A DNA stretch of 33,064 bases from contig PFPT01000056.1 in NCBI GenBank assembly GCA_002793195.1, positions 1-33,064 on the forward strand, in the 5' to 3' direction. This document shows, piece by piece, positions 1 to 8,877 of this stretch. The stretch comes from Gammaproteobacteria bacterium CG_4_10_14_0_2_um_filter_38_22. GTDB taxonomy: Bacteria > Pseudomonadota > Gammaproteobacteria > Coxiellales > Coxiellaceae. The stretch's first letter is position 1; the number at the start of each line of letters is the position of its first letter. The notes under the pieces were generated by a model. That model made no database searches and had not been told where the DNA came from. It worked only from the letters and a program-made list of their open reading frames with translations. A program made the position numbers and the translations under genes.

Positions 1-72
1 AGGATCACTCAAAAAACACAAATTCCATGGCTTCCAGATTTGATCGTTCAAGCGGCTTCAGCTGCTACGTAA
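1..72 (+). CDS. 3' end of an unidentified gene (partial)
   Basis: The first 23 codons of the window form an open frame that ends at TAA (70-72), with the last residues reading IVQAASAAT. Only the C-terminus is visible, so no family can be assigned. The other plus frames are also open for short distances, so this is a weak call based on a protein-like composition and on the intergenic character of what follows. No clear terminator lies behind it. Confidence 0.3.
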   Translation, partial: RITQKTQIPWLPDLIVQAASAAT

Positions 73-200
73 GCGCCCCGGGTTTTTGAGAAGTTACGCA
101 AAACCATGCTATCTCATTGATATTATAAAAATTAAGACGCACTGTATTGACGAAAAAAAATTCACTTCCTTGATTTAAGGTTTTCATCAGGTTGGTCATC

Positions 201-206
201 TATAAT
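201..206 (+). promoter_or_regulatory. Probable -10 element of the coiled-coil gene
   Basis: A perfect TATAAT lies about 40 bases ahead of the start codon, which puts transcription initiation near 213. No good -35 hexamer is found at 16-18 bp. The nearest TTGATT (170-175) is 25 bp away, too far, so the promoter may depend on an activator. Confidence 0.45.
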
Positions 207-247
207 GATGATAGTAGTAAAAAAAGTGCGTTAGAGAGGGTATGAGA

Positions 248-1645
248 ATGGCAGAGCCAAAAACAGCTAAAGAAACAACAACAACCGCTTCTAAACTTCC
301 AATCAGACAGATCAGAGATCTTAAGCAGTTGCTTGAGGCTGAAAAACAGTTGCTTGAGGCTGAAAAACAGTTGCTTGAGGCTGAAAAACAGTTGCTTGAG
401 GCTAAAAAACCTCATCAGAAATTACAGTTACAGTTACAGTTACAGTTGATACAAAGAGATATAAATACTCTAACAGGCTCGATAGCGCACTTACGAGAAA
501 ATTTAAAATTAAAAAAAATAAGCCCCGACTCCGAAAAAACTCCGGAGGAATTATCGAAAGCAGATAAAGCATTATTAACACATTATGATGGAAAATTGAG
601 CCTTCTTCATGAGTATGAAGACAAAGAGAAAACAGAATTCGAGCTCAAGGGTATAATGGCATTAAGAAACAGAATCAAAAAAGATATTGCAAAATATAAA
701 GCTAATAAAGACAAGATGGCAACTGAAAGTGTTGTAACAATTGGAAAAAAACACACACTCCCCGATGATAAGAAGGTATTGCTCAAAAAAAATGCCTTAG
801 ACGAAGTAGATAACCTTATAAAACAATTTAAAGAGCAGCAAAGAAAAATAGAAGAAGCGGCAGAAGCAGTGACACCGGAATGGTTGGCGTATAAAGAAGC
901 AAACTCAATGGAAGTAACACTCTCCGATGGAAAAACCTATCGCTTACTCACCAAACCCAAAGACCAAGTCACAGCAGAATGCAAAAAACAATTTGGCGCG
1001 ACAGACGAATTTTTAAGCTTCTTGTTTCAAGCGCAAGATGAAATCTATAAACAAATAAGAGTCGCTGAAGCCGCTGAAAAATCGTCAGGAACTGCTAACA
1101 TAACAAGCAGCAGCACAAGATCAGAAGCAGCAGCAACACCAGCAAGCAAAGAAAAAGATGAAGAATCACAAGAAGGATCAACATTGACAAGCCCGTCATC
1201 AAACACACCAAACAGCGACGCAAGAACCGAACCACAAACAACCCGCGCGGCAAACCCAACAGCCGACAAAACAAAAGAAACAGTGGCTTTAGTTAAAGTG
1301 CAATTGGCTGTTAATGCTTACAAGTATCGTACATTTAAAACAGGCACGAGCGCTGACGCTTCTTTAGCCCCAACATTTTTCATGCGACACGCATCTTATG
1401 GTTCAAGACATTTAATAAAATCCCTAGCGTTAGAACTAGCTAAAGGTAAGCCGGATTTATCCGCTGTACGCACTTTGATTAGCGACAAAATTAATTCGAA
1501 GTCTATTGGTGATACGTTACTCAAAATCCTCTACGACACCGGCTTAGTGAAAAAAGACGGTAAAAAATATATAGTTAATGAAGACGCTTTTCCAAAAGCA
1601 CCAGAAAAATCGGCTTCATTTTCTGCAGCCGCTCCCAAAGCTTAA
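248..1645 (+). CDS. Coiled-coil repeat protein of unknown function, effector-like
   Basis: A hydrophilic protein of 465 residues that I do not recognise. I start it at the second ATG (248) because the GAGG at 236-239 is 8 nt from it but only 2 nt from the ATG at 242. Residues about 25-54 are four copies of the heptad LLEAEKQ, followed by QLQLQLQL, so the N-terminus is a coiled coil. A long Lys/Glu-rich helical region follows. Residues about 275-340 form a Ser/Thr/Ala/Pro-rich low-complexity linker. A more compact C-terminal segment (about 345-455) contains Tyr and Phe and may be a small folded domain. There is no signal peptide and no membrane segment. The architecture (coiled coil, disordered linker, unknown domain) resembles secreted effectors of Legionellales, but no secretion signal can be proven. 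A hairpin terminator follows. Confidence 0.75.
   Translation: MAEPKTAKETTTTASKLPIRQIRDLKQLLEAEKQLLEAEKQLLEAEKQLLEAKKPHQKLQLQLQLQLIQRDINTLTGSIAHLRENLKLKKISPDSEKTPEELSKADKALLTHYDGKLSLLHEYEDKEKTEFELKGIMALRNRIKKDIAKYKANKDKMATESVVTIGKKHTLPDDKKVLLKKNALDEVDNLIKQFKEQQRKIEEAAEAVTPEWLAYKEANSMEVTLSDGKTYRLLTKPKDQVTAECKKQFGATDEFLSFLFQAQDEIYKQIRVAEAAEKSSGTANITSSSTRSEAAATPASKEKDEESQEGSTLTSPSSNTPNSDARTEPQTTRAANPTADKTKETVALVKVQLAVNAYKYRTFKTGTSADASLAPTFFMRHASYGSRHLIKSLALELAKGKPDLSAVRTLISDKINSKSIGDTLLKILYDTGLVKKDGKKYIVNEDAFPKAPEKSASFSAAAPKA
326..409 (+). repeat. Four tandem copies of a 21-bp repeat
   Basis: Units lie at 326-346, 347-367, 368-388 and 389-409. The first three are identical; the fourth differs by a G-to-A change in the GAA codon, giving LLEAKKP in place of LLEAEKQ. 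Each unit is one coiled-coil heptad and the unit length is a multiple of three, so copy-number changes would keep the frame. Confidence 0.9.
425..448 (+). repeat. Hexanucleotide repeat CAGTTA x4
   Basis: Three CAGTTA units and a final CAGTTG encode alternating Gln-Leu. The array lies 15 bp behind the 21-bp repeats, in the same gene, and is also frame-neutral. Confidence 0.85.
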
Positions 1646-1647
1646 AA

Positions 1648-1675
1648 AAAGCGCGATCATGACGCATCGCGCTTT
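1648..1675. terminator. Bidirectional intrinsic terminator
   Basis: A perfect 10-bp stem (AAAGCGCGAT paired with ATCGCGCTTT) encloses an 8-nt loop. On the plus strand it follows the coiled-coil gene immediately, with a short T run. On the minus strand it is followed by seven T residues (complement of the A run 1644-1650), so it can also end transcription coming from sucCD. Confidence 0.75.
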
Positions 1676-1694
1676 GTTCGTACTACGGTGCTGG

Positions 1695-1848
1695 CTATGA
1701 TGGATTAGGCATTTTCAATTCAGAAAAGAACGGCGATAAAAGCCTCGATCTCTGGTGAGTAAACGATCACATTGCGTTAACGCATGCGCACCAATTAAAA
1801 AATCAGCGACCACGCGCTTCTAATAAAAATTGCATAAAGCGCACCATG
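1695..1848 (-). pseudogene. Decayed PIN-domain (VapC-type) toxin, C-terminal fragment
   Basis: On the minus strand the frame at 1807-1715 reads ADFLIGAHA and then LLTRDRGFYRR, the hallmark of the C-terminal half of PIN-domain RNases of type II toxin-antitoxin systems. That frame hits TGA at 1715-1717. A shifted frame instead continues with the usual family ending (ELKMPNP) to TAG at 1695-1697. Upstream, the matching residues FLLEARGR are in yet another frame. At least two frameshifts and the loss of the N-terminal half and of any antitoxin make this a dead remnant. The family is recognised from motif memory only. Confidence 0.6.
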
Positions 1849-1868
1849 CGTTACCGTATTTTTCAAGC

Positions 1869-2741
1869 TTATTTCTTGAGAATTTCAGCAACCCCCTTGC
1901 CAATATCAGCAGGTGATTTCACCGTGTGAACGCCTGCGGCTTCCAGTGCTTTGAATTTTTCTGCCGCTGTTCCTTTGCCGCCAGAAATAATCGCACCTGC
2001 ATGACCCATACGACGTCCCGGCGGCGCAGTCACACCCGCAATATAAGACACCACTGGTTTTTTCACATGCTGTTTAATGTATTCTGCTGCTTCTTCTTCG
2101 CCTGACCCACCAATTTCACCGACCATCACAATCACTTCGGTTTGTGGATCTTTTTCAAACATCGCTAACACATCAATAAAATTGGTACCTGGAATCGGAT
2201 CACCACCAATACCCACGCACGTGCTTTGACCAAAGCCCAATTCGGTTGTTTGATTCACCGCTTCATACGTCAATGTACCGGAACGAGAAACAATACCCAC
2301 TTTACCAGGTTGATGAATATGACCTGGCATAATACCGATTTTGCATTCGCCTGGTGTAATCACACCAGGGCAATTTGGCCCAATCAAGCGTACATCTTTA
2401 CCTTTCATATATGCTTTTACAGCCATCATATCTAATACAGGCACACCTTCGGTAATACAAACGATTAATTTAATACCCGCATCAATGGCTTCAATAATCG
2501 AATCTTTACAAAAGGGCGCTGGCACAAAAATCATCGTTGCATCGGCTTTTGTTTTTTCGAATGCTTGTTTAACACTATCAAAAACAGGCAAACCCAAATG
2601 CGTCTCACCACCTTTTCCCGGTGTGACACCACCCACCAGCTTCGTACCATAATTCAAACATTGCTCTGAATGAAATGTGCCGTGTTTTCCAGTGAACCCT
2701 TGTGTGATCACTTTCGTGTTTTTGTTAATTAAAATACTCAT
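1869..2741 (-). CDS. sucD: Succinate-CoA ligase (ADP/GDP-forming) subunit alpha
   Basis: The alpha subunit binds CoA and carries the phosphohistidine intermediate in the conversion of succinyl-CoA to succinate with ATP or GTP formation. The 290-residue length equals that of close homologues. An N-terminal CoA-binding Rossmann domain contains [10 protein letters not shown]. The ligase domain has [13 protein letters not shown] and the phosphorylated histidine, His247, in the motif RMGHAGAI, followed by a glycine-rich loop (SGGKGTA). It lies 24 nt downstream of sucC and is surely cotranscribed with it. The start is ATG at 2741 with a GAGAGA ribosome site. The bidirectional terminator at 1648-1675 probably ends this operon. 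Confidence 0.97.
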   Translation of the reverse strand: MSILINKNTKVITQGFTGKHGTFHSEQCLNYGTKLVGGVTPGKGGETHLGLPVFDSVKQAFEKTKADATMIFVPAPFCKDSIIEAIDAGIKLIVCITEGVPVLDMMAVKAYMKGKDVRLIGPNCPGVITPGECKIGIMPGHIHQPGKVGIVSRSGTLTYEAVNQTTELGFGQSTCVGIGGDPIPGTNFIDVLAMFEKDPQTEVIVMVGEIGGSGEEEAAEYIKQHVKKPVVSYIAGVTAPPGRRMGHAGAIISGGKGTAAEKFKALEAAGVHTVKSPADIGKGVAEILKK

Positions 2742-2765
2742 GTTATTTCTCTCAATTCGTTAAAA

Positions 2766-3926
2766 CTATTTCACTAACGCCACAATTTTTTTCGCTGCTT
2801 CTGTGAATCCAACGGCAGGCGTGATATTCAAACCACTTTCTGCTAATTTTTTTGCGCCCAATTCTGCATTATTGCCTTCTAAGCGTGCCACAACGGGTAC
2901 TTTGACACCCACGTCTGCAACCGCTGCAATAATGCCTTCTGCAATCATATCGCAACGCACAATGCCGCCAAAAATATTCACCAAAATACCTTTTACATTT
3001 TTATCAGAGGTAATAATTTTAAATGCTTCGGTTACGCGTTCGCGTGTTGCACCACCACCCACATCTAAAAAGTTTGCTGGATTACCGCCTTGCAGTTTGA
3101 TCATATCCATCGTTGCCATTGCGAGACCAGCGCCATTCACCATACAACCAATATCACCATCCAATGCAACATAATTTAATTCCCATTTTTGCGCGCGTGT
3201 TTCGCGTTCTTCTTCTTGCGTGGTATCACGCATTTCACGCAAGGCAGGATGACGATACATGGCATTGTCATCTAAATTAATTTTGGCATCCAAACAAATT
3301 AATTCATTGGTTTTAGTAATGACCAATGGATTGATTTCGAGCAAGCCCATATCATTGTCAACAAACGCTTCATATAAACCCATTACCAATTGCGTGAATT
3401 GACGCATTAACTCAGGCTGTAGACCCAATCCAAAAAATAATTCGCGACACTGGAATGGTTGCATACCAACGATAGGATCCACCACGACTTTCAAAATTTT
3501 CTCTGGCGTGTTGTGCGCCACTTCTTCAATTTCTACACCACCTTCGGTTGAAGCCATAAATACGATTGATTGTGTTGTACGATCCACTACGGCACCCAGA
3601 TACAACTCACGCGCAATATCAGAAGGTTTTTCAATCCACAATTGATTCACTGGCTGACCATGCTCATCTGTCTGAAACGTCACTAAACGCGTGCCCAATA
3701 ATTTTTGCGCCACTTGTGTTGCTTCATCTATCGAGCTCACCAATTTCACACCGCCCGCTTTTCCACGACCACCGGCATGCACTTGTGCTTTCACTACCCA
3801 ACGGTCACCACCCAAACGCATTGCCGCTTCTTTTACTTCATCTGGATTAAAAACAACGACACCATCAGGTACAGCAACCTGATATTGTCTCAATAAATTT
3901 TTTGCTTGATATTCATGTAAATTCAT
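2766..3926 (-). CDS. sucC: Succinate-CoA ligase subunit beta
   Basis: The beta subunit provides the nucleotide-binding ATP-grasp fold and the succinate site of succinyl-CoA synthetase. It has 386 residues, typical of the family (388 in E. coli). Visible marks are the N-terminal [10 protein letters not shown], the nucleotide loop [10 protein letters not shown] at about 52-61, the metal-binding region around LEINPLV, and the C-terminal ligase-CoA domain with NFLDVGGGA and [10 protein letters not shown]. It is the first gene of a two-gene sucCD unit with its own predicted promoter at 3965-3993. In many gammaproteobacteria sucCD is instead the tail of a single sdh-suc operon; here an opposite-strand gene separates it from sucB. 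Confidence 0.97.
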   Translation of the reverse strand: MNLHEYQAKNLLRQYQVAVPDGVVVFNPDEVKEAAMRLGGDRWVVKAQVHAGGRGKAGGVKLVSSIDEATQVAQKLLGTRLVTFQTDEHGQPVNQLWIEKPSDIARELYLGAVVDRTTQSIVFMASTEGGVEIEEVAHNTPEKILKVVVDPIVGMQPFQCRELFFGLGLQPELMRQFTQLVMGLYEAFVDNDMGLLEINPLVITKTNELICLDAKINLDDNAMYRHPALREMRDTTQEEERETRAQKWELNYVALDGDIGCMVNGAGLAMATMDMIKLQGGNPANFLDVGGGATRERVTEAFKIITSDKNVKGILVNIFGGIVRCDMIAEGIIAAVADVGVKVPVVARLEGNNAELGAKKLAESGLNITPAVGFTEAAKKIVALVK

Positions 3927-3964
3927 ACTGAAATGTCCAATTGTAAAAAGTTAATGCTGCGCGC

Positions 3965-3993
3965 AGTGTAAATTATTTTAAAAAGATGGGCAA
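3965..3993 (-). promoter_or_regulatory. Predicted promoter of sucCD
   Basis: Reading the minus strand, TTGCCC (3993-3988), a 17-bp spacer and TACACT (3970-3965) lie 39 nt before the sucC ATG. Each hexamer matches 4 of 6 consensus positions. No experimental support. Confidence 0.4.
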
Positions 3994-4052
3994 TGCTTTG
4001 CGATATACCTATTTAGTTTCAACATACACAACAGCAAATTCAAGACAATCAG

Positions 4053-4081
4053 TTCGCATCTTGAAGTCAAACAGGTATAGT
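4053..4081 (+). promoter_or_regulatory. Predicted promoter of the DUF202 gene
   Basis: TTCGCA (4053-4058), a 17-bp spacer and TATAGT (4076-4081) lie about 45 nt ahead of the start codon. It is divergent from the sucC promoter. Confidence 0.4.
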
Positions 4082-4129
4082 AAAAACAATTGAATAATGA
4101 AATAGACTCTAACGCAATTAAGGATAATG

Positions 4130-4507
4130 ATGATTAAAAATTTCAGCGACCTTTCAGCCAACGAACGTACTTATTTATCCTGGATTCGCACCTCAATCGC
4201 GATGATGGCATTTGGTTTTATCATCGAAAAATTTGAGTTATTTTTAAATGTCATTAGCTCGGAAGTGCATTTCAAAGCAAATTTAAAATCATCTGGCGTG
4301 ATTGAAGCAGTCGGTCTTGCCATGATGTTTGTATCTGTACTGATGATGATTGCGGCAACAGCACGTTATATGGCACAACACAAAAAAATTCAGTCTGAAA
4401 AAATGGAAGATGCTTCTACGCGTGGCGTTGGCTTTATGATTGCGCTGTTTCTCATCGTCATTTCATTGTTTTTAGTTATCTACATTTGGGCAAGGTTGCT
4501 TTATTGA
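4130..4507 (+). CDS. DUF202 (YidH-type) small inner-membrane protein
   Basis: The N-terminal motif LSANERTYLSWIRTSIAMM is the DUF202/YidH signature (RTYLAWIRT). Three membrane helices are visible at about 17-35, 57-78 and 101-122, with a charged loop between the second and third. The molecular function of the family is not established. Two ATG codons are adjacent (4127 and 4130); the AAGGA at 4120-4124 is 5 nt from the second and 2 nt from the first, so 4130 is slightly better and gives 125 residues. It is the only plus-strand gene within the sdh-suc block and splits sucCD from sucB. Confidence 0.85.
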   Translation: MIKNFSDLSANERTYLSWIRTSIAMMAFGFIIEKFELFLNVISSEVHFKANLKSSGVIEAVGLAMMFVSVLMMIAATARYMAQHKKIQSEKMEDASTRGVGFMIALFLIVISLFLVIYIWARLLY

Positions 4508-4655
4508 TAATGGCAAAGCAACGCGCAGTTTCATTCCAAAAGATACAGTTGGTGCTGCTATCATAATGATTAACGCTATCAAGAAAACAAATCAAGTGAG
4601 GCGCTTAAATGAGATCATCAACGCTATCTCCAGGACAAGCTGAAAATTTAAAATC
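4491..4655 (+). pseudogene. Possible remnant coding sequence behind the DUF202 gene
   Basis: The frame that overlaps the end of the DUF202 gene in the +1 register stays open through about 54 codons to TGA (4653-4655) and reads like protein (for example IDNGKATRSFIPKDTVGAA). It has no start codon of its own with a ribosome site. It may be the tail of a gene lost by insertion or deletion, or chance. No family recognised. Confidence 0.2.
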
Positions 4656-4716
4656 CGCTCTCAGGTACTTCATTGAAACTGAACATCGTCAAAAAGACTG
4701 CTTGATAAACGGATAA
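4609..4716 (+). CDS. Small ORF, 35 residues, hypothetical
   Basis: ATG at 4609 is preceded by GTGAGG with 7-nt spacing, a good ribosome site. The peptide begins MRSSTLSPGQ and ends KDCLING. It overlaps the putative remnant frame in another register, so it could be either a short real gene or the second half of the same broken gene after a frameshift. It has no membrane segment and no recognised domain. It ends 5 nt before the stop codon of convergent sucB. Confidence 0.3.
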   Translation: MRSSTLSPGQAENLKSALRYFIETEHRQKDCLING

Positions 4717-4721
4717 TCACC

Positions 4722-5879
4722 CTAAATCTGCAATAAAAATCTTGCAGGATCTTCGATGAATTTTTTAACACTCATCAAAAATAATACCGCTTCACGACCA
4801 TCAATAATACGGTGATCATAAGACAATGCCACATACATCATTGGACGAGCAACAATTTGTCCATCTTCAACCACAGCACGTTCAACAATATTGTGCATGC
4901 CTAAAATCGCGCTTTGTGGTGGGTTAATAATAGGCGTTGACATCATTGAACCATAAGTGCCTGCGTTCGTAATGGTAAATGTGCCACCCATTAAATCTTC
5001 CATCGCAATTTTGCCATCACCTGCTTTTTTCGCATAATCACGAATTTGTTTTTCAATGCTGGCCATGGATGTTTGATCCGCATTACGAATCACTGGCACC
5101 ACCAATCCACGCTCGCTACCAATTGCAATACCAATATCGTAATAATTGTGATACAACAAATCTGTGCCATCAATCGATGCGTTCACTGCAGGGAATTGTT
5201 TTAATGCTTCGATAGCTGCTTTTGTGAAGAAAGACATAAAACCCAAACGCGAACCAGTTTGTTTTTCAAATTCTGCTTTATAGCGATTACGCAAATCCAT
5301 CACTGGCTTCATATTAATTTCATTGAACGTGGTCAAAATCGCTGCTGTATTTTGCACTTCTTTCAAACGTTGTGCCACTTTTTGACGAAGACGTGACATG
5401 GGCACGCGTTTTTCTTCACGGAAATGCGCGATCGGCGCATCGCCCACTGTTTGTGCAACTGAAGTTGGCAATCCGGATGATAATGCAGCACGACGAGCCG
5501 ATGGGCTTAAATTCAATACGGCTGCATTGGCTGTTGCCGCTTGTACTGGTTCTGCAGTACTACTGCTTTTTTGTTCTGGTTTTTCAGGTGTTTTTGCAAC
5601 AGGTGCTTCTGTTTTTACTTCTGTTTTTGCGGCTGCAACATCGCCCTCACGAATGATTGCCAACAACTCACCAGCCGTCACTACCGCACCTTCTTGCACA
5701 ACTATTTTTTCAATCGTACCTGATTTTGGCGCTGGCACTTCTAACATGACTTTATCTGTTTCTAAATCAACCAAATTTTCATCGCGCGCAATCGTATCAC
5801 CTACTTTTTTATACCACTTTGCAATCACAGCATCGGTAACAGACTCGGGCAATGCAGGTACTTTAATTTCGATTGTCAT
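4722..5879 (-). CDS. sucB: Dihydrolipoamide succinyltransferase, E2 of 2-oxoglutarate dehydrogenase
   Basis: E2 forms the core of the 2-oxoglutarate dehydrogenase complex and transfers the succinyl group to CoA. The N-terminal lipoyl domain (1-75) carries the lipoylated Lys43 in ETDKVMLEV. An Ala/Pro/Thr/Lys-rich linker follows (about 80-118). The C-terminal catalytic domain (about 155-385) has the active-site motif SYDHRIIDG with His356 and Asp360. The E3-binding domain between them is abnormal: it opens normally with [10 protein letters not shown], but the expected second half with its GTG..GR..K.DV core is absent and the catalytic domain starts about 27 residues later (RVPMSRLR). Total length is 385, shorter than the usual 400 or so. 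The frame is intact. It lies downstream of sucA with a 94-nt gap. Confidence 0.96.
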   Translation of the reverse strand: MTIEIKVPALPESVTDAVIAKWYKKVGDTIARDENLVDLETDKVMLEVPAPKSGTIEKIVVQEGAVVTAGELLAIIREGDVAAAKTEVKTEAPVAKTPEKPEQKSSSTAEPVQAATANAAVLNLSPSARRAALSSGLPTSVAQTVGDAPIAHFREEKRVPMSRLRQKVAQRLKEVQNTAAILTTFNEINMKPVMDLRNRYKAEFEKQTGSRLGFMSFFTKAAIEALKQFPAVNASIDGTDLLYHNYYDIGIAIGSERGLVVPVIRNADQTSMASIEKQIRDYAKKAGDGKIAMEDLMGGTFTITNAGTYGSMMSTPIINPPQSAILGMHNIVERAVVEDGQIVARPMMYVALSYDHRIIDGREAVLFLMSVKKFIEDPARFLLQI

Positions 5880-5973
5880 GTTGTATTTCCTCTGAATTCA
5901 TATTTTACTAAAATCACTATCTGTTGGGATGATTATTCCCTGAAATCCGTCATCAACGTTACAGATAACCCAC

Positions 5974-8796
5974 TCACCTCGACTCATCCGCTGAACTGAT
6001 TCCCAATGCTTTATCAATTAATTCTGCTTGCTGTTTATTATGCAATGCAGGATAGCCTGCTGCTGGCGCCGCCATAGCTGACCGACCAGCATAATACAAA
6101 CGCATTTTATCTGGCATGCATCGCACAATGCGATGACGTGATGCATAAAAGGCACCTTGATTTTTTGGTTCTTCCTGACACCAAACAATCTCTGTTAAGC
6201 CAGCATATTTTTTAATTTCTGATTTTAATGCTTCGTCAGGAAATGGATATAATTGTTCGACACGCACAATAACGGTATTCTCAATTTTTTCATCACGGCG
6301 TTTTGCCAACAATTCATAATAAATTTTTCCAGCGCATAGCACCATGCGCGTAATCTTTTTTACCTCTATTTCATCTATTTCAGGAATAACGCATTGAAAT
6401 TCACCTTGCGATAATTCATCTAAGGTAGAGACTGCTAATTTATGTCGCAACAAACTTTTTGGTGACATCACAATTAATGGGCTACGATGCATACGCAATA
6501 CTTGTCGACGTAATAAATGAAAAATTTGCGCTGGTGTTGATGGCACACACACTTGCATATTTTGTTGCGCACACAATTGCAAATACCGTTCCAATCGCGC
6601 AGAAGAATGTTCTGGGCCTTGTCCTTCAGAACCATGCGGCAATAACATCACCAAACCGGATAAACGACTCCATTTTTGCCATGCAGAACTGATAAATTGA
6701 TCAATAATGACTTGTGCCACATTAGCAAAATCACCAAATTGTGCTTCCCACATAACCAATGATTTTGGGTCTGCTGCAGAATAACCATACTCGAATCCGA
6801 GCGCGCCGGTTTCTGATAATAATGAATCATAAATCTGACAATGCGCTTGATCATCTGAGATATGCAGCAACGGCATATAACACTCACCAGTTTTTTGATC
6901 AAACAACGCAGCATGACGATGGAAAAAAGTACCGCGTCGCACATCTTCACCCGTAAATCGCACAGGATGGCCTTCATACAATAATGCGGCATACGCCAAT
7001 GTTTCTGCACAACCCCAATCCAGTGGTTGCTCCCCTGCCATCATTTTGATACGCGCTTGTATAATCATGTTTACATTGCGTTGCAATATAAACCCATCGG
7101 GCACAGTAGTGATTTTTTTACCCAACATTTGCAACACATCAGCTGATACAGTCGTGCTCGCTTTGTCTGTCCAATCATGATTTAAAAAAGGTGTCCAATT
7201 TGCCGTGTAATGTTCTGACAATCCATTTTTTACAAGCGTTAATGCTGATTTACCCGCATCCAATGTGTCGCGATAAACGTCCATCATTTTTTCAGCATCT
7301 TGCTCAGAAATGATTTTTTCAGAAATTAATTGTGCTGCATAAATCGCGCGCGGTGTTTTTTTTGCATGAATCACTTGATACATCAATGGTTGCGTACAAG
7401 TGGGATCATCCGCCTCATTATGCCCATGCACGCGATAACATACCAAATCAATCACCACGTCTTTGTGAAAACGCATACGATAATCAAGCGCCAATTTGAT
7501 CACACGAATACAACTTTCTGCATCATCACCATTCACATGCAAAATGGGTGCATCAATCATTTTTGCTAAATCAGAACAGTATTTTGATGAACGCGTATCA
7601 GCTGGGTTACTCGTTGTAAAACCTACTTGGTTATTCGTAATAATATGCACCGTGCCGCCCACGCTATAAGCACGTGTTTGCGACATAGCCAATGTTTCCA
7701 TCACGATGCCTTGACCAGCAAACGCAGCGTCGCCATGAATTAATACAGGAAAAGCATAATCTTTTTTAGGAATATCTGTTGAACGTTCTTGACGTGCACG
7801 TGTAGAGCCCATGACAACCGTATTGATAAACTCTAAATGCGAAGGATTAAATCCCAACGATAAATGAATCACACCATTTTCAGTTTGCACATCACTTGAA
7901 AATCCTTTGTGATATTTTACATCACCCGTTGTTGTGCCGTAATCTTTTTTGCCTTCAAATTCTTGAAATAATTCAGCTGATGGTTTTCCCATGATATTTA
8001 ACAGCACATTCAAACGCCCACGATGCGCCATGCCGATAATCATTTCACGCACATTCTCTGCGCGCGCGTCTTCAGTGAGCATATCCATCATCGGAATTAA
8101 CGCATCAGCACCTTCAATTGAAAAGCGTTTTTGCCCTGGATATCTTGTATCTAAATATTTCTCCAATCCTTCGGCTTGCGTTAATTTTTCTAAAATTCTC
8201 TTTTTAATATCCGTAGAAAATTGCATCGCGGGAATTTTATTTTCAATATAATCACGCAACCACTCACGCTCGTCTTCATTAATTAAGCGCGTATATTCAA
8301 TACCAACTGAACCACAATAAAAATGTTGTAATTTTTCTACGATTTTTTGCAACGTTACTGTTTGGTTATTTAAAAATAATTTGCGTGCGTCAAACGCCGT
8401 ATTTAAATCTGCATCAGATAATCCGTAATGCGATAATTGCAAACGCACATCCGGCACAATCGGCGCATTGAGTGGATCTACCATTGCATTTAAATGCCCA
8501 TAACGACGATACGCAGCAATTAATGCATCAACAGCAGATTGTTTTTGTGGCGATAAAGAGGCAGAGGTAACAGATTGTGCAACATGAGGATGCGCTGCAA
8601 AATCACGAAAGTCATCCCGAATTTGAGCATGAGAAACGGGCGCTTGCCCCTCTTTAGGCAATGCAGAAAAATAACGCTGCCAAGGTTCATCTACTTGATT
8701 GGGATTTTTTAAATACGCTTCATACAATGCTTCAATATACTCAGCACTCTCGCCAGAAAGGTAAGCACTATTTTCGAATTGTTCTAACACGGACAT
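5974..8796 (-). CDS. sucA: 2-oxoglutarate dehydrogenase E1 component
   Basis: This thiamine-diphosphate enzyme decarboxylates 2-oxoglutarate and succinylates the lipoyl group of SucB. Its 940 residues match the family (933 in E. coli). The N-terminal segment has the E2-binding-type sequence YLSGESAEYIEALYEAYLKNP. The substrate-site motif MAHRGRLNVL is at 256-265, FNPSHLEF at 316-323, and the thiamine/Mg motif GDAAFAGQG at 355-363, followed by TNNQVGFTT. The transketolase-like pyrimidine domain and the C-terminal domain (VWCQEEPKNQGA) are complete. It lies 81 nt after sdhB in the same direction, as in the classic sdhCDAB-sucAB order. Confidence 0.97.
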   Translation of the reverse strand: MSVLEQFENSAYLSGESAEYIEALYEAYLKNPNQVDEPWQRYFSALPKEGQAPVSHAQIRDDFRDFAAHPHVAQSVTSASLSPQKQSAVDALIAAYRRYGHLNAMVDPLNAPIVPDVRLQLSHYGLSDADLNTAFDARKLFLNNQTVTLQKIVEKLQHFYCGSVGIEYTRLINEDEREWLRDYIENKIPAMQFSTDIKKRILEKLTQAEGLEKYLDTRYPGQKRFSIEGADALIPMMDMLTEDARAENVREMIIGMAHRGRLNVLLNIMGKPSAELFQEFEGKKDYGTTTGDVKYHKGFSSDVQTENGVIHLSLGFNPSHLEFINTVVMGSTRARQERSTDIPKKDYAFPVLIHGDAAFAGQGIVMETLAMSQTRAYSVGGTVHIITNNQVGFTTSNPADTRSSKYCSDLAKMIDAPILHVNGDDAESCIRVIKLALDYRMRFHKDVVIDLVCYRVHGHNEADDPTCTQPLMYQVIHAKKTPRAIYAAQLISEKIISEQDAEKMMDVYRDTLDAGKSALTLVKNGLSEHYTANWTPFLNHDWTDKASTTVSADVLQMLGKKITTVPDGFILQRNVNMIIQARIKMMAGEQPLDWGCAETLAYAALLYEGHPVRFTGEDVRRGTFFHRHAALFDQKTGECYMPLLHISDDQAHCQIYDSLLSETGALGFEYGYSAADPKSLVMWEAQFGDFANVAQVIIDQFISSAWQKWSRLSGLVMLLPHGSEGQGPEHSSARLERYLQLCAQQNMQVCVPSTPAQIFHLLRRQVLRMHRSPLIVMSPKSLLRHKLAVSTLDELSQGEFQCVIPEIDEIEVKKITRMVLCAGKIYYELLAKRRDEKIENTVIVRVEQLYPFPDEALKSEIKKYAGLTEIVWCQEEPKNQGAFYASRHRIVRCMPDKMRLYYAGRSAMAAPAAGYPALHNKQQAELIDKALGISSADESR

Positions 8797-8877
8797 GTAT
8801 ATAACCTCAAAATAGGGATGTGGAATTGGGGATGCGCATGAAATGTAACAACAATTGCCTCTCTAGCGCAGACTCCA

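Noticed and set aside
200-415. Minus-strand frame with repeated FFSLKQL
   Set aside because: It is the antisense reading of the 21-bp repeats of the coiled-coil gene; the repeat itself opens the frame.
6648-7010. Minus-strand 120-codon frame inside sucA
   Set aside because: It overlaps the strong sucA coding frame, has no ribosome site and an unnatural Cys/Met-rich composition.
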